Part shown: piece by piece, positions 43,291 through 50,999 of the stretch
Numbering within the stretch: position 1 is the stretch's first letter
Layout: each line of letters starts with the position of its first letter
From: Streptomyces viridochromogenes DSM 40736
Lineage (GTDB): Bacteria; Actinomycetota; Actinomycetes; Streptomycetales; Streptomycetaceae
Assembly: GCF_000158955.1 (NCBI RefSeq)
Contig: NZ_GG657757.1
Location: 5,386,989 to 5,450,988, forward strand
Length of the DNA: 64,000 nucleotides
Direction of reading: 5' to 3'
Notes under the pieces: model-generated
Database searches by the model: none
What the model was told of the DNA's origin: nothing
What the model saw: only the letters and a program-made list of their open reading frames with translations
Translations under genes and position numbers: made by a program

Positions 43291-45078
43291 GTGCGCCAGG
43301 ACGTTTACGACTACGACGTCATAGTCGTGGGCTCCGGTTTCGGCGGCTCGGTGACCGCCCTGCGCCTCACGGAGAAGGGCTACAAGGTAGGCGTCCTGGA
43401 AGCAGGCCGCCGCTTCACCCGCGAGTCCCTCCCGAAGAACTCCTGGGACCTCAAGAACTACCTGTGGGCCCCGAAGCTCGGCATGTTCGGCATCCAGCGC
43501 ATCCACCTCCTGGGCAACGTCATGGTCCTGGCGGGAGCCGGCGTCGGCGGCGGCTCCCTCAACTACGCCAACACCCTCTACGTCCCGCCGAAGCCGTTCT
43601 TCGAGGACCCGCAGTGGCGGGACATCACCGACTGGCAGGACGAGCTGAAGCCGTACTACGACCAGGCCCGGCGCATGCTGGGCGTACGGCTGAACCCGAC
43701 CATGACCCCCTCCGACGTCCACCTGAAGGCCGCCGCGGAGCGGATGGGCTGCGGTGATTCCTTCCACCTCGCCCCCGTCGGTGTCTTCTTCGGCGACGGC
43801 GAGGACGCCGACGGGGCGGCGAAGGCGAAGCCCGGACAGGAGGTGCCCGACCCGTACTTCGGCGGGGCGGGGCCGTCCCGCAGGGCCTGCGCGGAGTGCG
43901 GCGAGTGCATGACCGGCTGCCGCCACGGCGCCAAGAACACCCTCAACGAGAACTACCTGTACCTCGCCGAGAAGGCCGGCGCGGTCGTCCACCCGCTGAC
44001 GACGGTCGTCTCGGTCACCGACGACTCGCGCGGCGGATACGCGGTCGCCACCCTTCCCACGGACGACCGCCGCAAGGCGAAGGGCCGGACCTACACCGCC
44101 CGCCAGGTCGTCCTCGCCGCCGGCACGTACGGCACACAGACCCTGCTGCACCGGATGAAGACCGGCGGCCAGCTGCGGTACGTCTCAAACAAGCTGGGCG
44201 AGCTGACCCGCACCAACTCGGAGGCCCTGGTCGGCGCCCAGACCGACGACCGGCGCTACCGCAAGGCACACGGCGCTCCGAAGGCCGACTTCACCCGCGG
44301 TGTGGCCATCACGTCCTCGATCCACCCCGACGAGAACACCCACATCGAGCCGGTCCGCTACGGCAAGGGCTCCAACTCGATGGGCGGCCTGTCCATCCTC
44401 CAGGTCCCCTACGCCGGCGGCGGCTCGGGCGCCTCACGCGTCCTGGGCTTCCTCGCCCACGCGGCGAAGCACCCCCTGCTGGTGCTGCGCTCCCTGTCCA
44501 ACCGGCGCTGGTCGGAGCGGACCATCATCGGCCTGGTGATGCAGTCGCTGGACAACTCCCTGACGACGTACCTGAAACCGTCGGGCGCCGGCCGGGGCCT
44601 GCTCACCGCCCGCCAGGGGCACGGCGCCCCCAACCCCAAGCAGATCAGGGCCGCGACGGAGAGCGCGTCGGCACTCGCCGCCGAGATCAACGGCTTCGCG
44701 GGCTCCAACGTCGGCGAACTGATGGGCACCCCGCTGACCGCCCACTTCCTGGGCGGCTGCCCGATCGGCGCCTCCCGCGAGACCGGCGTGATCGACCCGT
44801 ACCACCGCCTGTACGGCCATCCCGGCATCTCGGTCGTCGACGGCGCCGCGGTCTCCGCGAACCTGGGCGTGAACCCGTCCCTCACCATCACCGCCCAGGC
44901 CGAGCGGGCGATGTCGTACTGGCCCAACAAGGGCGAGCCCGACCCACGCCCGAGGCAGGGCACGGCCTACGAGCGTCTCCAGCCGGTCGAGCCGAAGTCC
45001 CCGGCGGTCCCGGCGGACGCGTTCGGCGCGTTGCGGCTGCCGTTCCTGGGGATGCCGACGGTACCGCCGAAGAAGTAA
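43291..45078 (+). CDS. GMC-family oxidoreductase (cholesterol-oxidase-like)
   Basis: A 595-residue flavoprotein. The FAD-binding dinucleotide motif is DVIVVGSGFGGSVTALRL at the N-terminus, the GMC signature is LAGAGVGGGSLNYAN, and the C-terminal His/Asn region is in HFLGGCPIGAS and DGAAVSANLGVNPSLTI. A Cys-rich insertion, CAECGECMTGCRHGAKN, could bind an Fe-S cluster or zinc and is typical of the actinobacterial subgroup. There is no signal peptide, unlike secreted cholesterol oxidases. The true substrate is unknown. The GTG at 43291 has AGGAGA upstream. Confidence 0.9.
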   Translation: MRQDVYDYDVIVVGSGFGGSVTALRLTEKGYKVGVLEAGRRFTRESLPKNSWDLKNYLWAPKLGMFGIQRIHLLGNVMVLAGAGVGGGSLNYANTLYVPPKPFFEDPQWRDITDWQDELKPYYDQARRMLGVRLNPTMTPSDVHLKAAAERMGCGDSFHLAPVGVFFGDGEDADGAAKAKPGQEVPDPYFGGAGPSRRACAECGECMTGCRHGAKNTLNENYLYLAEKAGAVVHPLTTVVSVTDDSRGGYAVATLPTDDRRKAKGRTYTARQVVLAAGTYGTQTLLHRMKTGGQLRYVSNKLGELTRTNSEALVGAQTDDRRYRKAHGAPKADFTRGVAITSSIHPDENTHIEPVRYGKGSNSMGGLSILQVPYAGGGSGASRVLGFLAHAAKHPLLVLRSLSNRRWSERTIIGLVMQSLDNSLTTYLKPSGAGRGLLTARQGHGAPNPKQIRAATESASALAAEINGFAGSNVGELMGTPLTAHFLGGCPIGASRETGVIDPYHRLYGHPGISVVDGAAVSANLGVNPSLTITAQAERAMSYWPNKGEPDPRPRQGTAYERLQPVEPKSPAVPADAFGALRLPFLGMPTVPPKK

Positions 45079-45082
45079 CCCG

Positions 45083-45184
45083 ACCCGGAACACAGAAGGA
45101 CCCGGAACACAGAAGGACCCGGAACACAGAAGGACCCGGCACACAGAAGGACCCGGCACACAGAAGGACCCGGAACACAGAAGA
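45083..45184. repeat. 17-bp tandem repeat, six copies
   Basis: Six head-to-tail copies of ACCCGG(A/C)ACACAGAAGG begin five bases after the GMC oxidoreductase stop. Copies 1-3 and 6 have A at the seventh base and copies 4-5 have C. The last copy merges into the terminator stem. It is non-coding and likely to vary in copy number between strains. Confidence 0.95.
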
Positions 45185-45220
45185 GGGACCTGCGCCCCCC
45201 TCCGAGCGCAGGTCCCTCTT
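45181..45220. terminator. bidirectional hairpin terminator
   Basis: AAGAGGGACCTGCGC (45181-45195) and GCGCAGGTCCCTCTT (45206-45220) form a 15-bp perfect stem with a 10-base loop. It lies between the convergent GMC oxidoreductase and LAETG-protein genes and can serve both. Confidence 0.88.
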
Positions 45221-45254
45221 CCGTTTGGTGCTACGGCCTACCGGCCGCTGTGGC

Positions 45255-46238
45255 TTACGCCTCCACGCCGGCCTTGCGGCGACGCACCACGAAGATCGCG
45301 CCGGCACCGGCGACGACCGCGGCACCGCCGACGAGGCTGATCATCGGCAGGGCGGAGCTGGAGCCGGTCTCGGCGAGGCTGCCGGTGACCTCCGGCGTGT
45401 TGCCGCTCGGCTTCTGGTCGGTGACGGGCGCCTTGCCGCCTTCCTGCGGCTTGGTGCCGTTGGTGTCCGTACCGGCGGAGACGATCTGGAACTTGTAGGA
45501 GATCTGACCGAAGCCGGTGCACTCGGCGTCGTTGTCGCCGTAGATCGTCGCGCCGAGCGAGAAGCCGGCGCCGACCGGGGCGGACTTCGTGACGTTGAGG
45601 CGCAGCGGGATGTCGACCTCGTAGTCGGGCTTCAGCTCGTCGGTGTAGCCGACGTAACCGACCGCGAAGCCGCCTTCGTTGAGGTCGACCCAGGTCTTGT
45701 CCTGGGGGTCCCAGGCCTGGAGCTGGACCTGCTTGCTGGCGAACAGCTCGTTGCCGTCCTTGTCGGCGGAGGCGCCGGCGAAGAAGTCGAGGTCGTTGAG
45801 CGTGGAGTCGGAGTTGTTGAGCACGCTCAGCGAGAACTTGTGCCAGCCGCTGCCCGCCGCGATCTTGCCGGGCAGGCCGGTGATGCTGACGTCGACCTTG
45901 GTGTCCTTGCACACGGAGGGCTCGGGGTCCGGGGACTCCGACTCCTCCGGCTCGGAGGTGCTCGGCGCCGGGGTGGACGGGCTCGCGGACGTGCTCGGCG
46001 AGCTGGACGTCTGGGGAGCGGACTCGCTCACGGACGCGCTCGGAGTCGGCGTCGTCTCCGCCGGCGCGGACTCGGTCACCGACGGCGAGGGCGACGTCTC
46101 GGGAGCGGACTCGCTCACCGACGCGCTCGGCGTGGGCGTCGTTTCGTCGGTCGCGTACGCGGCCGGTGCCGCGAGCAGTGCCACCGGGGCTATGACCGCC
46201 GTGGCGGCCGCTGCTGCCATGGCGCGGCGAAGCTTCAT
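45255..46238 (-). CDS. LAETG-anchored cell-surface protein (sortase substrate)
   Basis: A 327-residue secreted protein. A signal peptide covers about 1-29 (AATAVIAPVALLAAPAAYA). A Ser/Thr/Pro/Glu-rich stalk with repeats of PTPSASVSESAP follows (about 31-105). A globular beta-rich domain (VDVSITGLPGKIAAGSG to ISYKFQIVSAGT) holds two cysteines that may pair. The end is a sorting signal: LAETG, a hydrophobic helix (LPMISLVGGAAVVAGAGAIFVV) and RRRK. LAxTG motifs are typical of class E sortases in Streptomyces. The ATG at 46238 has GAGGTC upstream. The function of the globular domain is unknown. Confidence 0.9.
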   Translation of the reverse strand: MKLRRAMAAAAATAVIAPVALLAAPAAYATDETTPTPSASVSESAPETSPSPSVTESAPAETTPTPSASVSESAPQTSSSPSTSASPSTPAPSTSEPEESESPDPEPSVCKDTKVDVSITGLPGKIAAGSGWHKFSLSVLNNSDSTLNDLDFFAGASADKDGNELFASKQVQLQAWDPQDKTWVDLNEGGFAVGYVGYTDELKPDYEVDIPLRLNVTKSAPVGAGFSLGATIYGDNDAECTGFGQISYKFQIVSAGTDTNGTKPQEGGKAPVTDQKPSGNTPEVTGSLAETGSSSALPMISLVGGAAVVAGAGAIFVVRRRKAGVEA

Positions 46239-46453
46239 GAAGACCTCGGAGAGTCCGGGCGTACCGCGGGGTGCGGTACGAACGTTGGGGGAGGCCTCCG
46301 CGTGTGGGGCGCGGGAGTGGCCCTTGGTTCGGCAGGTTTGATCCGTGAGACCTGTGAATGGTTGTGCTGGCACTCACGGGATTCTTATGTGGGTTGAGTC
46401 ACATCCATGACCTTCTTGTGCAGGCGCTCACCGCACGCTTAGATCTTTGCTTC

Positions 46454-47584
46454 GTGTCTGACAAGCCGTCCGATGACCAACCATCGGCCTCGGAGATCCC
46501 CGACGACGTCTGGGAGCAGTTCACCCGTGACACCGAGCGGGACATCCGCGCCTCCGCACCGAAGGAACCGTCCGCGCGGGCCCGGATGGTGACCGAGCGG
46601 CTGCGGCAGCAGGACGCCCGGGGCGAGACGCCGCCGGGGTGGCGGACCGATCCCGTCCGGCAGGAGAGGAACGTCAGGACCGCACGGCGCCGCAAGCTGT
46701 GGGCCGTTCTCGGTGTGCCTGCCGCGGTCGCCGTGGCATTGGTGGCCCTGAAGCCGTCGCTGCTGCCCGGCGACCCCTTCGGCACGGGGACATCCCAGGC
46801 CGCCGACCCCCTGCCCGCCGAAACCGCGGCGCCCACCGCCCCGCCCGGAGCGTCGGACCCCGAAACCCCCACCCTGGACGAGCCGTTCGCCGGCTCCCCG
46901 GCCCTGCGCTGGGCGGACGGCGAGGCCGGCATCGTCCTGCCCGAGGCGAAGGCCGTCGGCGCGGTGTCGAAGGGGCGCGTGGAACAGGCCCTGAAGCTCG
47001 CGAAGAAGCTGCTGGTGAGCGCCAACCTCGACCTGGCGACGGTGCGCGGCGAACGTCCCGAGGCCGCGCTCTCGGTGCTCGACCCGCAGCAGCCCGGGAC
47101 CGTCGACGACCTCGACACCGCCCTGCGCTCACCGAGCAGGGAGCACGACCCGCTGACCCTGTTCAGCCGCTTCGACCCCGACCGGGTGCGACTGGTGGGC
47201 GACGTGATCAAGACGCGCGGGCGCATGACGCTCGGGAAGGGCTCACACGGGGGCGTCGCCGTGCACGCCGACTACACCTTCGTCTACCCCGTGACGCGCG
47301 CGGACGGTTCCACCGAGGTCGCCCGCACCATCGTCCGCCGGGCCGTCGACGTCGAACTCGCCGACCCCGCGCGGTACCGCGTCACGGCGGGCCGGCTGCT
47401 TCTCCTGAAGTACGACGAGGAGATCGGCAACTCCTCCTGCGACGTCCACGACGGCTACCTGCACCCGGAGTTCCCCTTGAGCCGGGCCGAGGCGACCCGT
47501 CCCACCGGCCCGACGACCGATCCCTACGACCGCAGCAGGAGCCTGGACGACGGCGACGCCTGCGGCACGGTGTCGCGCACCTGA
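46454..47584 (+). CDS. predicted single-pass membrane protein, unknown function
   Basis: A 376-residue protein. The first 75 residues are charged and cytoplasmic (IPDDVWEQFTRDTERDIRAS). A membrane helix lies near 77-95 (LWAVLGVPAAVAVALVAL), and a Pro-rich linker leads to an outer domain with LVGDVIKTRGRMTLGKGSH and ADYTFVYPVTR. Two cysteines near the end (SSCDVHDGY, GDACGTV) may form a disulfide. GTG start at 46454 with no ribosome-binding site; TTGTGC-N17-TTAGAT (46416-46444) just upstream would give a start site within a few bases of the GTG, so the message may be leaderless. It is divergent from the LAETG protein. Confidence 0.8.
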   Translation: MSDKPSDDQPSASEIPDDVWEQFTRDTERDIRASAPKEPSARARMVTERLRQQDARGETPPGWRTDPVRQERNVRTARRRKLWAVLGVPAAVAVALVALKPSLLPGDPFGTGTSQAADPLPAETAAPTAPPGASDPETPTLDEPFAGSPALRWADGEAGIVLPEAKAVGAVSKGRVEQALKLAKKLLVSANLDLATVRGERPEAALSVLDPQQPGTVDDLDTALRSPSREHDPLTLFSRFDPDRVRLVGDVIKTRGRMTLGKGSHGGVAVHADYTFVYPVTRADGSTEVARTIVRRAVDVELADPARYRVTAGRLLLLKYDEEIGNSSCDVHDGYLHPEFPLSRAEATRPTGPTTDPYDRSRSLDDGDACGTVSRT

Positions 47585-47678
47585 CGACGGCCGACGCGGA
47601 GCGAACGACGACGGCCGACGCGGAGCGAACGACGACGGCCGACGCGGAGCGAATGACGACGGCCGACGCGGAGCGAAG
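47583..47678. repeat. 24-bp tandem repeat, four copies
   Basis: Four head-to-tail copies of GACGACGGCCGACGCGGAGC plus GAAC/T/G, starting inside the stop codon of the preceding gene (47582-47584) and running into the terminator. Only the last base differs between copies. It is non-coding. Confidence 0.95.
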
Positions 47679-47708
47679 GGCCCCGCGGCATGGAGCCGCG
47701 GGGCCCTT
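47676..47708 (+). terminator. hairpin terminator
   Basis: AAGGGCCCCGCGGC (47676-47689) and GCCGCGGGGCCCTT (47695-47708) form a 14-bp perfect stem with a five-base loop, directly after the 24-bp repeats and the membrane-protein gene. Confidence 0.85.
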
Positions 47709-47750
47709 CCTCTGATCAGCACCGACGTCAGGGCTGCGCCGGTGCCGGGA

Positions 47751-47902
47751 AGCGGCGCCGGGGGGTTGCGCCGCTGGTCTCGAGTTCTGGCAGTCCGACC
47801 CGGCCTCGTGCGTTCTTGCAAGGTCCGCCGACCGGCTCCGGGCGTCCCCGGAGCCGGCCGTTCTCTTGGTGACCGGGCTGCTGTCCCCTGCCGTCCGGTC
47901 AC
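47751..47902. ncRNA. candidate structured non-coding RNA (strand undetermined)
   Basis: Between two convergent genes, 47709-48114 has no credible reading frame, yet three hairpins follow one another: AGCGGCGC/GCGCCGCT (47751-47758 with 47768-47775), CCGGCTCCGGG/CCCGGAGCCGG (47832-47842 with 47847-47857), and GTGACCGG/CCGGTCAC (47869-47876 with 47895-47902). The second is followed by a pyrimidine-rich stretch (CCGTTCTCTT) as in a terminator. No known RNA family is recognised. Confidence 0.35.
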
Positions 47903-48114
47903 TTCCCTGGAGCGAGGTCCCACGACGCACGGAGCGATCCGTACGTCTCATCACTCCAGCGAGCCACGCGTGGTTCTCTCGGGCCCGCGCCTGGCTGGCG
48001 CGGACACCGGGACCAACGAGGCGGCACGGGGGCGGTCACGCGCCGTACGGGTGAGGGGGGTGCGTACGTCTGTCCCGGGAACGCGGATTCTGTCCCCGCC
48101 GGTCGGCCCTGACG

Positions 48115-48396
48115 TCAGATCCTGCCCCGGCACAGCTCCAGCATGGTCATCGCGAGGGCCGTGCCCGGCTTGCCCAGCGCCTCCCTGTAGCGGCCGAGGA
48201 CCTCCATCTCGCGGGAGAGGTTCACGCGCCGGCCGCCGGAGGAGATCCGGGCGTCCTGGATGACGGCGGAGACCGCCGCCCGTTCCTGGATCAGGCCGAT
48301 GATCCGGTCGTCGAGCGCGTCGATGCGCTCCCGCGCGCCGGTGATCACGTCGGCGGCCTCGGGGGTACGGGCGCCGGTCACGTCGGTGGCGTTCAT
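48115..48396 (-). CDS. aroQ: chorismate mutase (AroQ type)
   Basis: Converts chorismate to prephenate, the branch point to Phe and Tyr. The 93-residue all-helical AroQ protein has ARERIDALDDRIIGLIQERAAV (catalytic Arg, then the usual D-x-x-D/R pattern), QDARISSGGRRVNLSREMEVL and the C-terminal ALAMTMLELCRGRI. The ATG at 48396 has AGGGAG upstream. The long 5' region (48397-48612) carries a promoter, a small reading frame rich in Phe/Tyr codons and two alternative hairpins, suggesting control by aromatic amino-acid supply. It is divergent from guaA. Confidence 0.92.
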   Translation of the reverse strand: MNATDVTGARTPEAADVITGARERIDALDDRIIGLIQERAAVSAVIQDARISSGGRRVNLSREMEVLGRYREALGKPGTALAMTMLELCRGRI

Positions 48397-48433
48397 CAGG
48401 GTCTCCCTGCTCGTCGGGGGTGCCCCGGAGCGG

Positions 48434-48481
48434 CAAGGCCCGGACGACGACAGACGCCCCGGGCCTTGTCGGCCCGGGGCG
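48434..48481 (-). promoter_or_regulatory. mutually exclusive hairpins in the chorismate mutase leader
   Basis: On the minus strand, hairpin A pairs CGCCCCGGGCC (48481-48471) with GGCCCGGGGCG (48465-48455). Hairpin B pairs CAAGGCCCGG (48468-48459) with CCGGGCCTTG (48443-48434). The 3' arm of A and the 5' arm of B share bases 48459-48465, so only one can form. This is the layout of an attenuator switch. Confidence 0.6.
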
Positions 48482-48505
48482 CCTGGGAAGTCGCTTGTCA
48501 GATGC

Positions 48506-48577
48506 TCAAGCAGCACGACCATGGCAGCCGGCGGGCCGGGTGCCATAGGTAAAGACGAACGTCTGGTGCGTGAGCAT
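48506..48577 (-). CDS. putative Phe/Tyr leader peptide of chorismate mutase (23 aa)
   Basis: A 23-codon frame, ATG at 48577 to TGA at 48506, reading MLTHQTFVFTYG and then a Gly/Ala/Arg-rich end. Three of five consecutive codons, TTC GTC TTT ACC TAT, are aromatic, and TTT and TAT are rare in this genus. The -10 of the upstream promoter puts the transcript start on or near this ATG, so it would be translated leaderless. The stop is 25 bases before hairpin A. Confidence 0.6.
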   Translation of the reverse strand: MLTHQTFVFTYGTRPAGCHGRAA

Positions 48578-48583
48578 GGGGCA

Positions 48584-48612
48584 AGTATGCCCCGCGCCCC
48601 AAAGGTGTCCAA
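48584..48612 (-). promoter_or_regulatory. promoter of the chorismate mutase leader
   Basis: On the minus strand, TTGGAC (48612-48607) and CATACT (48589-48584) are exactly 17 bases apart, a good housekeeping promoter. The seventh base after the -10 is the A of the leader-peptide ATG at 48577. Confidence 0.65.
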
Positions 48613-48724
48613 CACGGCTCGCATCCTGAGACGGCCCCGTTCCCCGGCGCCCGGAAAACGCCCGGTGGCACCCCGGTAGAATCGGGTGGCACAAGACCCC
48701 CGCCCCACCGCCGGAAGGCACCCC

Positions 48725-50305
48725 GTGTCATCAGCGACTCCCGCTGCCAGCGCCGCCGACACCGTTCTGGTCGTCGACTTCGGCGCGCAGTACGCCCAGC
48801 TCATCGCCCGTCGCGTCCGCGAGGCGCGGGTCTACAGCGAGATCGTGCCGAGCACCATGCCGGTCCGGGAGATGCTCGCCAAGAACCCCTCGGCGATCAT
48901 CCTCTCCGGCGGCCCCTCGTCGGTGTACGAGGAAGGCGCTCCGAGCCTCGACCGCGAGATCTTCGAGGCCGGCGTCCCGGTCTTCGGCATGTGCTACGGC
49001 TTCCAGCTGATGGCGCGGGCCCTCGGCGGCACCGTCGACAACACCGGCGCCCGCGAGTACGGCCGCACCGGCCTGCACGTCTCCAAGGTGTCCTCCACCC
49101 TCTTCGAGGGCACCCCCGCCGAGCAGGCCGTCTGGATGTCGCACGGCGACGCCTGCTCCGCCGCTCCCGAGGGCTTCTCCGTCACGGCCTCCACGGACGT
49201 CGTGCCCGTGGCCGCCTTCGAGAACGACGAGAAGAAGCTCTACGGCGTCCAGTACCACCCCGAGGTGATGCACTCCACGCACGGACAGCAGGTGCTGGAG
49301 CACTTCCTGTACCGGGGCGCGGGTCTCACCCCGAACTGGACGACCGGCAGCGTCATCGAGGAGCAGGTCGCCGCCATCCGCGAGCAGGTCGGCGACCGGC
49401 GCGCCATCTGCGGGCTGTCCGGCGGCGTGGACTCCGCCGTCGCCGCGGCCCTCGTCCAGAAGGCCATCGGCTCCCAGCTGACCTGCGTGTACGTCGACCA
49501 CGGCCTGATGCGCAAGGGCGAGACCGAGCAGGTCGAGAAGGACTTCGTGGCCGCGACCGGCGTGCAGCTGAAGGTCGTGGACGCCGAGGAGCGGTTCCTC
49601 AAGGCGCTCGCCGGGGTCTCCGACCCCGAGGAGAAGCGGAAGATCATCGGCCGTGAGTTCATCCGGGTCTTCGAGCAGGCCCAGGCCGAGATCATCGCGG
49701 ACCAGGGCCCGGCGGTGGAGTTCCTCGTCCAGGGCACCCTCTACCCGGACGTGGTCGAGTCCGGCGGCGGCACCGGCACCGCCAACATCAAGTCCCACCA
49801 CAACGTGGGCGGCCTGCCCGAGGACCTCGAGTTCAAGCTGATCGAGCCGCTGCGCAAGCTCTTCAAGGACGAGGTCCGCATGGTCGGCCAGGAGCTCGGC
49901 CTGCCGGACGAGATCGTCCAGCGCCAGCCGTTCCCCGGCCCCGGCCTCGGCATCCGGATCGTCGGCGAGGTCACCAAGGAGCGCCTGGACCTGCTGCGCG
50001 AGGCCGACGCCATCGCCCGCGAGGAGCTGACCGCGGCCGGCCTCGACCGGGACATCTGGCAGTGCCCGGTGGTCCTGCTCGCCGACGTCCGCAGCGTCGG
50101 CGTCCAGGGCGACGGCCGGACCTACGGCCACCCGATCGTCCTGCGCCCGGTCTCGTCCGAGGACGCCATGACGGCCGACTGGTCGCGCCTCCCCTACGAC
50201 GTCCTCGCGAAGATCTCCACCCGGATCACCAACGAGGTGCGTGACGTCAACCGCGTCGTCCTCGACGTGACCTCGAAGCCGCCGGGGACGATCGAGTGGG
50301 AGTAG
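48725..50305 (+). CDS. guaA: GMP synthase (glutamine-hydrolysing)
   Basis: Amidates XMP to GMP with ATP and glutamine. In the 526-residue protein the class I glutamine amidotransferase domain comes first (about 15-210): VLVVDFGAQYAQLIARRV, the nucleophile Cys in FGMCYGFQLMA, and His/Glu in GVQYHPEV. The ATP-pyrophosphatase domain has the P-loop CGLSGGVDSAVAAALV (about 228-243). The dimerisation domain ends TSKPPGTIEWE. The GTG at 48725 has GGAAGG upstream, and TAGAAT (48677-48682) is a probable -10. It completes the pathway started by GuaB at 24.3 kb. Confidence 0.97.
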   Translation: MSSATPAASAADTVLVVDFGAQYAQLIARRVREARVYSEIVPSTMPVREMLAKNPSAIILSGGPSSVYEEGAPSLDREIFEAGVPVFGMCYGFQLMARALGGTVDNTGAREYGRTGLHVSKVSSTLFEGTPAEQAVWMSHGDACSAAPEGFSVTASTDVVPVAAFENDEKKLYGVQYHPEVMHSTHGQQVLEHFLYRGAGLTPNWTTGSVIEEQVAAIREQVGDRRAICGLSGGVDSAVAAALVQKAIGSQLTCVYVDHGLMRKGETEQVEKDFVAATGVQLKVVDAEERFLKALAGVSDPEEKRKIIGREFIRVFEQAQAEIIADQGPAVEFLVQGTLYPDVVESGGGTGTANIKSHHNVGGLPEDLEFKLIEPLRKLFKDEVRMVGQELGLPDEIVQRQPFPGPGLGIRIVGEVTKERLDLLREADAIAREELTAAGLDRDIWQCPVVLLADVRSVGVQGDGRTYGHPIVLRPVSSEDAMTADWSRLPYDVLAKISTRITNEVRDVNRVVLDVTSKPPGTIEWE

Positions 50306-50310
50306 GCCCC

Positions 50311-50327
50311 GGGGCCCTCAGGGCCCC
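50311..50327. terminator. short hairpin between convergent genes
   Basis: GGGGCCC (50311-50317) and GGGCCCC (50321-50327) with a TCA loop lie between the guaA stop and the end of the minus-strand oxidoreductase. A small bidirectional terminator is plausible. Confidence 0.5.
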
Positions 50328-50335
50328 CAGGGTCC

Positions 50336-50809
50336 CTAAGTGCGCTTGATCGTGCGCAGGGCGGTGCCGGGCTTCCAGACCTGGACGACCAGGTACGTGT
50401 CGTCCTCGACGTAGGTGCGCACCACCTCCGTCAGCTCGGTGCGGAAGAGGTGGAACGGCTCCGGCGGTTCCACCTCTTCGGCGTATCGGGCCTTCGTCCG
50501 CGCGTCGTCGACCTCGATCGCCCGGCCGCCGATGCGGACGTCGCCCCCGCCCATGCCTGTGCCCTCGCCGGGGTTCGCCTGGAGCGCGAAGCGCGGGTCG
50601 CGGCGCAGGTCGAGGGCCTTGAGCGAGTCCGGCATCATGCCGAACCACAGTTCGCCGCCCAGGAACCGCACCTCCAGGCCGGTGGTGCGGGGCGAGCCGT
50701 CCTTGCGGAGCGTGGCGAGGACGTGGTGCGTGTAGGCGCCGAAGCGCTTCTCGACGATGCCGGCCAGCTCGGGTTCGGCGGTGACGAAGGTCGCCCAGTT
50801 CGCTGTCAT
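50336..50809 (-). CDS. pyridoxamine-5'-phosphate-oxidase-fold (F420/FMN) protein
   Basis: A 157-residue split-barrel protein of the PPOX/FDOR family that binds flavin or F420. Its features are ELAGIVEKRFGAYTHHVLATL, SPRTTGLEVRFLGGELWFGMM, ALDLRRDPRFALQAN (the typical R-DPR turn) and a C-terminal VVRTYVEDDTYLVVQVWKPG. The ATG at 50809 is chosen because the sequence before it lacks coding bias. The substrate is unknown; related proteins reduce small molecules or simply sequester cofactor. It converges with guaA. Confidence 0.88.
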   Translation of the reverse strand: MTANWATFVTAEPELAGIVEKRFGAYTHHVLATLRKDGSPRTTGLEVRFLGGELWFGMMPDSLKALDLRRDPRFALQANPGEGTGMGGGDVRIGGRAIEVDDARTKARYAEEVEPPEPFHLFRTELTEVVRTYVEDDTYLVVQVWKPGTALRTIKRT

Positions 50810-50999
50810 GGGGAGAGTCTGGCGCCGAAACCCGACATCCACTGTCGGCTATTCGTGGGGTCCGGGAGCTTGGGGGCACACGGGTATGCGTGGGTGCTCA
50901 AGGGGGGCGCTCGTTTCCATCTTTACGAAACGGTTCTGTTCTTCCCGGCCTCACCGACGGTAATTTCCGCCCCGTACGCGGAACGACGCTGGAGGACCT

